8,248 nt of DNA from Synergistaceae bacterium. Lineage in GTDB: Bacteria; Synergistota; Synergistia; Synergistales; Synergistaceae. The notes under the pieces were generated by a model. That model did not search any database and had not been told where the DNA came from. It saw only the letters and a list, made by a program, of their open reading frames with translations. The position numbers and the translations under genes were made by a program. Location: contig JAISDQ010000123.1 of assembly GCA_031264605.1 (NCBI GenBank), positions 1 through 8,248 of the forward strand, given 5' to 3'. This document shows, piece after piece, positions 1 through 6,272 of the stretch (position 1 is the first letter of the stretch; every line of letters starts with the position of its first letter).

Positions 1-78
1 GCGAGCATGGATTTTAAATTTCCGTAAACATATCCCCAATTTTCCATAAAATTACCGCCTTCGTTAATTTAAACGTTA

Positions 79-107
79 TTTACTCATTCGCCGTAACGGC
101 TTATAAT
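79..107 (+). promoter_or_regulatory. sigma-70-type promoter of the NADH oxidase gene
   Basis: A -35 box TTTACT (79-84) and a perfect -10 box TATAAT (102-107) are separated by 17 bp, the ideal spacing. Transcription would begin near 114, giving a leader of about 45 nt before the start codon at 160. The spacer holds a small perfect palindrome, GCCGTAACGGC (90-100), that could bind a regulator. The rest of 1-159 is AT-rich and shows no gene. Confidence 0.65.
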
Positions 108-142
108 AATTTTACTATATTAAAAATTTGTTTAGAAATATC

Positions 143-151
143 AAAAGGGGG
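143..151 (+). promoter_or_regulatory. ribosome binding site of the NADH oxidase gene
   Basis: AAAAGGGGG lies 8 nt before the ATG at 160. It is the only purine-rich Shine-Dalgarno-like block in the leader, and it fixes the start of the 445-residue protein. Confidence 0.7.
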
Positions 152-159
152 TATTTTTA

Positions 160-1497
160 ATGAAAATTGCGGTAATCGGATGTACACACGCGGGGACTGC
201 CGCCATAGTCAATATAGCCGCACTCCACAAAGACGCTTCCGTGACCGTTTACGAGCGCAACGACAATATCTCGTTCCTGTCGTGCGGAATCGCCCTTTAC
301 GTGGAAGGCGTGATAAAAGACCAGGCCGGGCTGTTCTACTCCTCTCCCCAAAAACTCGCCGAACTCGGCGTCGTCACCCGCATGCGGCATGACGTCCTCT
401 CCGCCGACCTCGATGCGAAAAAACTGCGCGTGCGCAATCTGGAGACGGGCGAGGAATTCGAGGACGCTTACGACAAGCTGATTATAACCACCGGTTCCTG
501 GCCGATACAGCCCAAACTCGAAAACTCCGGCCTCGAAAACATACTGCTCTGCAAGAACTACGCCCATTCAAACGAGATCACCGAAAAAACCAAAACCGCG
601 CGCCGCGTCGCCGTGGTCGGCGCCGGCTACATCGGCACCGAACTCGTGGAGGCTTTCCAGGTGCAGGGCAAGGAAGTGCTGGTCGTCGACATGGAGCGCC
701 AGATTCTCCCCAAATACCTCGACGCCGAGTTCGTCGAAGCGCCAGCGAAACTTTTCGCCGAAAAGGGCGTAAAGTTCGCGCTCGGCGAATCCGTAAAAGG
801 CTTCAAGGGGCGCGGCGGCAAAGTGTCGGCCATAGTGACCGACAAGGGCGAGTACGAGGCGGACATGGTCATACTGTGCATCGGTTTCCGTCCCAATACC
901 GACCTGTTCAAGGGCAAACTCGACATGACGCCGAACGGGGCGATCAAGGTCGACGAATACATGCACACCTCGCACCCCGACGTGTTCGCGGCCGGCGACT
1001 CAGCCACCGTATGGAGCAACGTCAAACGCGATTACGACTACATCCCTCTCGCGACGAACGCGGTCCGCATGGGCCTGCTCGTCGCCCGCAACCTGCTTCG
1101 CGACACCACCAAATATCTGGGGACTCAGGCGACTAGCGGAATAAAAATATACGACCTCTGCATAGGAAGCACCGGTCTGTCCGAGGAATCCGCGAAGAAG
1201 GCCGGCTTCGACGCCGCGTCGGTGACGTACAGCGACAATTACCGGCCGGAGTTCATGCCCACTTACGAGAACGTGAAGCTGAAACTCGTGTTCGAGCGCG
1301 GGTCGCGCAGGATACTTGGCGCGCAGATAATGTCCAAAGTCGACCTCACGCCCGCCATCAATACGGTTTCGGTCTGCATCCAGAACGGAATGACGGTCGA
1401 CGATCTCGCGCTCGTAGATTTCTTCTTCCAGCCGCATTTCAACAAGCCGTGGAATTTCCTCAACTCCGCCGCACTCCTCGCCCTTCCGCCGGTATAG
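160..1497 (+). CDS. nox: FAD-dependent NADH oxidase (Nox / CoA-disulfide reductase family)
   Basis: This cytosolic flavoenzyme of the pyridine nucleotide-disulfide reductase class most likely oxidises NADH with O2, probably to water, using FAD and one redox-active cysteine. That would detoxify oxygen and regenerate NAD+. Visible in the 445 residues: an N-terminal FAD-binding Rossmann segment VIGCTHAGT (5-13) with the family histidine at 10; the SCGIAL segment with active Cys42; a second, NAD-binding Rossmann motif VGAGYIGTE (153-161); the FAD-contacting FAAGDSA (276-282); and a C-terminal dimerisation domain ending in the hallmark DFFFQPHFNKPW (420-431). Length is normal for the family. It has its own promoter and ribosome binding site and is followed by a strong terminator, so it is a single-gene unit. 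The sequence alone does not separate water-forming NADH oxidase from CoA-disulfide or polysulfide reductase relatives, which share Cys42. The single cysteine with HAG and the C-terminal hallmark fit Nox best. Confidence 0.88.
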   Translation: MKIAVIGCTHAGTAAIVNIAALHKDASVTVYERNDNISFLSCGIALYVEGVIKDQAGLFYSSPQKLAELGVVTRMRHDVLSADLDAKKLRVRNLETGEEFEDAYDKLIITTGSWPIQPKLENSGLENILLCKNYAHSNEITEKTKTARRVAVVGAGYIGTELVEAFQVQGKEVLVVDMERQILPKYLDAEFVEAPAKLFAEKGVKFALGESVKGFKGRGGKVSAIVTDKGEYEADMVILCIGFRPNTDLFKGKLDMTPNGAIKVDEYMHTSHPDVFAAGDSATVWSNVKRDYDYIPLATNAVRMGLLVARNLLRDTTKYLGTQATSGIKIYDLCIGSTGLSEESAKKAGFDAASVTYSDNYRPEFMPTYENVKLKLVFERGSRRILGAQIMSKVDLTPAINTVSVCIQNGMTVDDLALVDFFFQPHFNKPWNFLNSAALLALPPV

Positions 1498-1530
1498 CGC
1501 GCGGACGCCGAACGGATAAATAACAAACGC

Positions 1531-1564
1531 AGTGAGCCGCGGGACGTGCCGCGGCTCACTTTTT
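1531..1564 (+). terminator. strong Rho-independent terminator, probably bidirectional
   Basis: A perfect 12-bp stem (1531-1542 pairing with 1549-1560, core GTGAGCCGCGG) with a 6-nt loop GACGTG is followed by a run of five T (1560-1564). It lies 33 bp after the NADH oxidase stop and would end that transcript. Its right arm contains the stop codon of the convergent MurJ-like gene (1556-1558). Read leftward, the same hairpin is followed by a broken T-rich stretch (GTTTGTTATTT), so it may also end the opposing transcript. Confidence 0.85.
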
Positions 1565-3148
1565 GCCGGCGTATGATTTAGCGCCGGACCAGAGGAAAGC
1601 CATGAGGCCCGCAGGCCGCCAGTTCTCGGGCACTCGCGGCATCAGGCCGGTTTTTTGCGCCGCGGCGAAGTACGCCGCGTAAAGCGCCGCGCACGCGGCG
1701 AGCTGAACGCCCGCGCCGAAGACGGAAGCCCGCCAGGCGGCATACGCCAGCGACGCCGAGAGCGCGGCCTGCCTGATCAGGCCGGATTCGAAAAGAAACC
1801 GGGGCAGGCCCGCGCCGGCCACGGCGGAATAATAGAGGACGAAACCGGCCGTCTGCGTCAGGCTGGTGGCAAGCGTCAGCCCGAGCAATCCCCACCTCCG
1901 CACGAAAGCCCAGTCGAGCACCGCGTTCAGCGCTATCAGGACGAAAGTCAGCTTGACCACGGTCTTCAGTTTGCCGACCGCGAGCGCGTAGCGGTATATA
2001 AAAACCGAAGCCGAGCCGAACGCGAACCCCGCGCTGTACGCCGCGACGCACAACGACGTCATGGCGACGGAGCGAGCGTCGAAATTTCCCCCACCGAACA
2101 CCAAAGACACGACCGGCTCGGCCGCGGCCATCATGAAAACGCTGGTCGGCACGAAGTACGCCAGCGCGAGCGATATCGCCTTTTTCAGCGTTTCGAGCGA
2201 CCTCTCGCGGTCGCCGGAGAGTTTGGCCACCATCGAGAGAAAATACGCCATGGGCGTGTCGGCGAACGCCGCGAGAGTCCCGATTACCGTCGCGGCGTAA
2301 CTGATCGCGGCCACCGAGCCGAACGGAAGCCTCGACGCGAAATAACGGTCGACTACGATATAAATCGTATTGGCGGTGAACAGTATCACGAGATAAAACG
2401 AATTTTTGCAAATTTTGGCGACCACTACCCACGCGACGTCGCGAACGCGCCATCTCAGCGGGATTCCCCGAAGAGCCGCCAAAAACAGGATGAACAGGAT
2501 TACGTATCCGGCGCTCATGGAAAACGCCACGCCGTACACGCCTATGAAAGGCACGGACAGGAGCAGCGCCGGTATCGCGATGAGGTTGAAGGGCGTCGAT
2601 GAAAGAGAGCTTAGCGTGTATCTTTCGGTCAGGTTGGCCCACAGGCCCAGAATCGGCCTCAGCATCGAGACGACGGCAAACGGTATGAGCCAGAGCATCA
2701 TGCGCGCGCCCACGCGTATCCGTTCGGCGTCGAATCCGCCGGCAAATGATTTGACGATCACGCCGGGGGCAATGAGGACGGCCGCCGCGAAAAGCGCCGC
2801 GACCGCGCAGGTGAAACACGCGAGGAAGGCGGTCAGAACCTCCGACGCGCGCGCGCCGCCCTCTTTGCCGCGCGTTTTCACCAGCTCTGGGAGCGCGGCG
2901 TTCTCCAGCGTGCTGCCGACGCCGGCCGTGAACAGCGTCATTATGCCGGACGCGAGATGATAAGCGTCCATGCCGGGCGAAGTGCCGAACGCCCACGCCA
3001 CGATGAGAGTCCTCGCGTAACCCAGAGGCTTGCTCGCAAGCGAGATAACGGCCAAAGCGAAAGAAATTCCCCGGGCGCTCTTTATCGATATTATGCGCGA
3101 CGCGATTTTTCGGATAAATTTCAACTTACTCCCCCGAAGGTTTGACAT
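1556..3148 (-). CDS. MurJ/MviN-like lipid-linked oligosaccharide flippase (MOP superfamily)
   Basis: This integral membrane protein of about 530 residues is almost entirely hydrophobic, with roughly 12-14 predicted membrane spans. The family flips undecaprenyl-linked sugars (lipid II for MurJ) across the inner membrane. Family wording is clear in the first spans, LGYARTLIVAWAFG (42-55) and GMDAYHLA (59-66), and again around 350-398 (FGGGNFDARS, then a span, then YRYALAVGK). Asp61 matches the Asp in the usual TDAF motif and Arg46 matches the Arg of GFARD. The arginine-rich LRR segment expected after the second span reads TLFTAG here, and the YADRL arginine of span 7/8 reads YAATV, so the cation-rich cavity is altered. 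The start is uncertain. ATG 3148 is used here, but TTG 3124 has a better ribosome binding site (GGGGGAG, 4 nt away), while the ATG lies only about 4 nt from the expected transcription start. The gene is convergent with the NADH oxidase gene and divergent from the DHH operon. A divergent MurJ paralog or exopolysaccharide flippase is as likely as the housekeeping MurJ. Confidence 0.8.
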   Translation of the reverse strand: MSNLRGSKLKFIRKIASRIISIKSARGISFALAVISLASKPLGYARTLIVAWAFGTSPGMDAYHLASGIMTLFTAGVGSTLENAALPELVKTRGKEGGARASEVLTAFLACFTCAVAALFAAAVLIAPGVIVKSFAGGFDAERIRVGARMMLWLIPFAVVSMLRPILGLWANLTERYTLSSLSSTPFNLIAIPALLLSVPFIGVYGVAFSMSAGYVILFILFLAALRGIPLRWRVRDVAWVVVAKICKNSFYLVILFTANTIYIVVDRYFASRLPFGSVAAISYAATVIGTLAAFADTPMAYFLSMVAKLSGDRERSLETLKKAISLALAYFVPTSVFMMAAAEPVVSLVFGGGNFDARSVAMTSLCVAAYSAGFAFGSASVFIYRYALAVGKLKTVVKLTFVLIALNAVLDWAFVRRWGLLGLTLATSLTQTAGFVLYYSAVAGAGLPRFLFESGLIRQAALSASLAYAAWRASVFGAGVQLAACAALYAAYFAAAQKTGLMPRVPENWRPAGLMAFLWSGAKSYAGKK

Positions 3149-3154
3149 TCCGCC

Positions 3155-3188
3155 CAATATTATAATCAGTTTTCGCGTTATAATATTG
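3155..3188. promoter_or_regulatory. divergent promoter region on a perfect 11-bp inverted repeat
   Basis: CAATATTATAA (3155-3165) and TTATAATATTG (3178-3188) are exact inverted copies around a 12-bp spacer. Each arm contains a perfect -10 hexamer: TATAAT at 3179-3184 reading right toward the DHH gene, and TATAAT at 3164-3159 reading left toward the MurJ-like gene. Neither has a good -35 at 16-18 bp, so activation by a bound protein, or simply weak promoters, is possible. The symmetry lets one dimeric regulator cover both start sites. Confidence 0.5.
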
Positions 3189-3235
3189 CTTCATGATGCA
3201 AATCTATCGCTTCTTTCGGGAGGATTACGCGCCCG

Positions 3236-3247
3236 GAGGGTGGGGGG
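3236..3247 (+). promoter_or_regulatory. ribosome binding site of the DHH phosphoesterase gene
   Basis: GGAGGG followed by TGGGGGG ends 7 nt before the ATG at 3255, giving a very purine-rich, strong initiation region. The only in-frame upstream GTG (3240) runs straight into a TAA stop, so ATG 3255 is the start. Confidence 0.65.
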
Positions 3248-3254
3248 ATTTTAA

Positions 3255-4283
3255 ATGATCGCGCCGAGCGGACTCGTGAACATCATAAGCCATACGGATT
3301 TGGACGGGGTCGTGGCCGCGGCCCTGGCATGGTACGCGCACTCGCCTTCCGGGCCGGTGAAGATATCCCTGACAAGTTACGGCGAGGTGGACAACCTCAT
3401 TCTGGAGGGGCTGCGCCGGCGCGACAGGGTGATAGCGCTGGATCTGTCCCCTCAATTTCAAAATACCGTCGACGAAATAGACCGTTTCTTCGGCGAAGCG
3501 GGACCTTTTTTGTTCGATCATCATCAGAGCGCTTACGAAAAAATCGGGAGACGCCCCTGGGCGGTGGTGAACACAAAACGCTGCGGGGCCGCGGTCTATT
3601 GGGACTGGCTCGCGGATAACGCCAATGAAGCCGTTAAGCGCGCCATCGCGCCGTTATCCGGCTTCGTCGAGGTCGCCAACGACCGCGACCTCTGGATAAA
3701 CGAGGACCCAAACGGGCGGCTCTGGCAGGCGATGATCACACTTTGCGGGGAATGGGGCGCGCTGGCGCGCTTAATCGCCAATCCCGACGCCGCCTTCACC
3801 GATGCCGAACGCGCGGTCGCGCTTAAGTTCGCGGCGGATCAGGAGGAGCGTTTCAAGGCGGCCCGCGAAAATATGTCGCGAAAAAAAATAAAAGGCGCGG
3901 GCGGCGCGGAGATGGCGTTTCTCGGCGACGGGTTTTTGGAGTTCGGGGATACGTCCGATTTCTGCGGCGCTGTGCTGGACAGGCAGGATGGCCAGGGCGC
4001 GGCGCCGGCGCTAGTGGCGCTGGCTTTCCGCAGGCCGTCGGGGACATGGGCTGTCTCACTGCGCAGCCGCGACGGACTGGCGGGCCGCGCGGTCTCGCTG
4101 CTGAAAGACGGGCGCAAAATACGCGGAGGCGGGCACGAAGACGCCGCCGCCCTGTATTTTCCCGTTTCCTACGACGAAAAAAGCATAAAAGACACGATAC
4201 TCTCGGCCCTGGAAGCCAATAGCGAGAACCAGGCCGGCATGGGGGTTACGCTCGGCGACCTACTGAGGAGCGCCGGACAATGA
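3255..4283 (+). CDS. DHH-family phosphoesterase (nanoRNase / cyclic-dinucleotide product hydrolase type)
   Basis: This soluble 342-residue hydrolase uses two divalent metals, usually Mn2+. The DHH motif set is present in order: HTDLDG (13-18), the aspartate of ALDLS (63), FDHH (87-90) and ANDRD (141-145) supply metal ligands, and a DHHA1-like substrate-binding loop GGGHEDAA (291-298) closes the protein. This architecture matches the single-domain DHH/DHHA1 proteins, such as NrnA/NrnB and related enzymes, that degrade short RNA or pApA/pGpG. The last glycine usual after GGGHxxAA is Ala-Leu here. There are no membrane spans and no CBS, PAS or GGDEF domains, so it is neither full-length RecJ nor GdpP. 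Its last codons overlap the start of the glycosyltransferase gene (ATGA), which implies translational coupling. The exact substrate cannot be read from the sequence. Confidence 0.82.
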   Translation: MIAPSGLVNIISHTDLDGVVAAALAWYAHSPSGPVKISLTSYGEVDNLILEGLRRRDRVIALDLSPQFQNTVDEIDRFFGEAGPFLFDHHQSAYEKIGRRPWAVVNTKRCGAAVYWDWLADNANEAVKRAIAPLSGFVEVANDRDLWINEDPNGRLWQAMITLCGEWGALARLIANPDAAFTDAERAVALKFAADQEERFKAARENMSRKKIKGAGGAEMAFLGDGFLEFGDTSDFCGAVLDRQDGQGAAPALVALAFRRPSGTWAVSLRSRDGLAGRAVSLLKDGRKIRGGGHEDAAALYFPVSYDEKSIKDTILSALEANSENQAGMGVTLGDLLRSAGQ

Positions 4284-5443
4284 AACGCCGCGCCGCGTTC
4301 TTTTACGCGTCATTGGGAAACGGGCATAAAGAAGCGGCGGACGCCCTGTGCGAGTGGTGCCACGCCGTTTATCCGTCTTACGAAACGATATGCGCGGATT
4401 TGATGGATTTCGTGCCGCGCCTCACGCGCCGAAGCATCGTCCTGGCATACGACGCGATGACGCAAAAATATCCGTGGCTGTGGGAAAGATTGTACCGCGA
4501 TACCGACACGAACGCGGCAAAACACACCATATCGGCTTTTTGGAACGGCATTCACCGGCGTCTGGGCAAGTCGTACATCAAGCGCCTTCAGGCGGCGTTG
4601 CGAAACTTCACGCCTCACGCCGTCTTTACGACGCACTGTTTCGGCATGTCCGCGCTTCTCGACAAATGGGACCACGACACGCCGATATATTTAGTCGGGA
4701 CGGATTATCTGACCCACGCCATGCTCCGCGATCCCAGGTTCGACGGGTGGTTCGTCGGAAGCGAGGAAGCTCTTCGCCAATACAGGGCCGACCGCGTGCC
4801 GACGGCGGAATACGCCGTCAAAAATTTCGGGATACCAATATCCCGCGACTACCTCGTTCCCCCCAAGAGGGAAGAAGCCCGCCGCGCGCTGGGAGTCGGC
4901 GATTCGGCGAAAATGGCCGCGGTCGTGAGCAACGGTATCTCATCCGGCTTGATGGACATGGTCATAGGTTCGATGGTGGATCTCTCCGATTGGAGGATAT
5001 TCGTCCTCTGCCGCGGCGACAAGAGGCTGTTCGAGAATATCCGCGACAAATATTTCCCCTTCAAACATATCTCGGTTTTGGGAGATGTCCCCCACATGGC
5101 GGATTATTACGCCGCAAGCGACGTATCGATACTCGACCCCAACGGCGTTCAGATAGCCGAGGCCGCCGCCGCCGGGGCCGCGATGCTGTTTTTGGATACC
5201 ACTCCCGGGTTGGGGCGGCACAACTGCGATTATGTCCTCGAACGCGGCGCCGCCCGTAAAATTTACGAACACAGAAGGGCCGGCGAACTTCTGGAGAGCC
5301 TCATCGGACGGAGCGAGGAACTTGAGAGAATGAGATACAGGGCGCGCGCCATGGGCCGGCCGCACGCCGCCATGGACATCCTCACCTGGGCCATGGATAA
5401 AGCCGACGCGGAGCGAAACGCGGCGCAAGAGGCCGAAAAATAG
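4280..5443 (+). CDS. MGDG-synthase/MurG-type glycosyltransferase (GT28 fold)
   Basis: This GT-B fold enzyme of 387 residues probably transfers a sugar from a nucleotide donor to a membrane lipid, at the inner face of the membrane. The N-terminal half matches the MGDG synthase domain: an opening strand and loop FFYASLGNGHKEAA (7-20) where MurG-like enzymes bind acceptor, then VFTTHCFG (115-122), YLVGTDYLTH (137-146) and FGIPIS (183-188). The C-terminal half keeps the donor-binding helix with Glu294 in QIAEAAAAG (291-299), which contacts the donor ribose in MurG. Two usual glycine loops are altered: the phosphate loop GGxGxG reads SNGISSG (217-223), and the PGG before the helix reads PNG (287-289). 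The gene starts inside the stop of the DHH gene (ATGA) and has no separate promoter. Processive diacylglycerol glucosyltransferases of the UgtP type are the nearest described relatives, but the donor and acceptor are unknown. Confidence 0.75.
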   Translation: MKRRAAFFYASLGNGHKEAADALCEWCHAVYPSYETICADLMDFVPRLTRRSIVLAYDAMTQKYPWLWERLYRDTDTNAAKHTISAFWNGIHRRLGKSYIKRLQAALRNFTPHAVFTTHCFGMSALLDKWDHDTPIYLVGTDYLTHAMLRDPRFDGWFVGSEEALRQYRADRVPTAEYAVKNFGIPISRDYLVPPKREEARRALGVGDSAKMAAVVSNGISSGLMDMVIGSMVDLSDWRIFVLCRGDKRLFENIRDKYFPFKHISVLGDVPHMADYYAASDVSILDPNGVQIAEAAAAGAAMLFLDTTPGLGRHNCDYVLERGAARKIYEHRRAGELLESLIGRSEELERMRYRARAMGRPHAAMDILTWAMDKADAERNAAQEAEK

Positions 5444-5449
5444 GCCCTG

Positions 5450-6022
5450 TTACGCAGTGTCCCGCACGGTATCCTTCCACTCGCCGAAAATGCGCTTTTC
5501 CCTGGGGTTGAAGCGCAGCATCCCCGCCACGAGATTTGCCGGGAAGCTCTTTATCGAGGAGTTGTACTGGTTCGTCAGCTTATTGTATTCTTTGCACGCC
5601 GTAAGCGCCTTGCCTTCGATCGACGCGAGTTCGCTCATGACTGTGAGCAGATCGGGGTTGATCTGAATTTCGGCGTGTTTCCTGAAGACGTCTTGCAGCG
5701 AGTGAAATTCCGCGCTGAGGCTGTTTTCGAGGCGTTCCGCGTTTTCCGGGAGTCCGGTTTGTTCCGGGTGGATTTCACTTTGGACGATTTTCTCGCGTAT
5801 GCCCGCTATGCGGTCGAGCGTCGGGTTCTCCTTTTTCATCAGCGGACGCGCCCTGTCCATAAGGCTCGGGATGAGGTCGCGCCGAAACCGGAGGTGAACG
5901 TCCACCTCGTCCCACCAGAAGTCTATGCGCGACTGCTTTTCCCTGAAATTGTTGTACGTGTACATGGACCACAGTATAAGCGCGCCGAGACAGAAAATAA
6001 CGGCAAATCCAACGAATGTCAT
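5450..6022 (-). CDS. lemA: LemA-family membrane-anchored protein
   Basis: This 190-residue protein has one N-terminal membrane span (about 3-21, TFVGFAVIFCLGALILW) followed by a helical domain predicted to form long coiled-coil-like helices. LemA signatures are visible: YNNF just after the span (23-26), RRDLIPSL (47-54), and the closing KEYNKLTNQYNSSIKSFP (144-161) with LRF. The molecular role of LemA is poorly defined; family members occur with membrane stress proteases (HtpX) or TPM-domain proteins, none of which is in this window. ATG 6022 is chosen because GGGAGG (6035-6030) lies 7 nt before it. The upstream ATG at 6037 is part of that ribosome binding site, so it is not the start. The gene converges with the glycosyltransferase, leaving only 6 bp between the stop codons. 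It has its own promoter. Confidence 0.87.
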   Translation of the reverse strand: MTFVGFAVIFCLGALILWSMYTYNNFREKQSRIDFWWDEVDVHLRFRRDLIPSLMDRARPLMKKENPTLDRIAGIREKIVQSEIHPEQTGLPENAERLENSLSAEFHSLQDVFRKHAEIQINPDLLTVMSELASIEGKALTACKEYNKLTNQYNSSIKSFPANLVAGMLRFNPREKRIFGEWKDTVRDTA

Positions 6023-6060
6023 GATCTTACCTCCCATTCGCCGCTACGAGATATATTTTT

Positions 6061-6088
6061 ATTTTACGTGTTTTACGCCTGAGGTCAA
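6061..6088 (-). promoter_or_regulatory. sigma-70-type promoter of the LemA gene
   Basis: Reading left, -35 TTGACC (6088-6083) and -10 TAAAAT (6066-6061) are 16 bp apart. The leader would be roughly 30 nt. The surrounding gap 6038-6272 is AT-rich (235 bp) and holds no convincing gene. No terminator with a T-tract was seen after the GGDEF gene's stop at 6273. Confidence 0.65.
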
Positions 6089-6272
6089 GGCATTCAGATC
6101 AATACCAGCAAACGATAATCCTTACATAAGTGAAACAACAAAAACATTAAGCCTATGCTTTTTATTCAATTTTCTGTAATATTTCCGCGCGGTTTATTTT
6201 AAAAGGCGTGCTATTAACGATACATATGAATTTATGCCGTCGTATCTTCCCGCGGCTCGCGTTTTCGGGGAT

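Noticed and set aside
1578..2996. A 472-codon open frame on the minus strand and a 315-codon one on the plus strand overlapping the MurJ-like gene
   Set aside because: Both are Arg/Pro-rich shadow frames of a GC-rich gene, with no recognisable motif. The MurJ-like reading has membrane spans and family motifs.
3142..3166. TTGACA (3142-3147) with TATAAT (3161-3166) as a rightward promoter
   Set aside because: The spacer is only 13 bp, too short for a normal sigma-70 promoter. The TTGACA also overlaps the likely start of the opposing gene.
4801..4819. 7-bp-stem hairpin GACGGCG/CGCCGTC inside the glycosyltransferase gene
   Set aside because: Short GC-rich stems are expected by chance in this composition, and there is no T-tract or gene boundary nearby.
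6225..6272. Possible terminator after the GGDEF gene
   Set aside because: Only weak 4-bp stems (CGCG/CGCG, CCCG/CGGG) and no T-run follow the stop codon.
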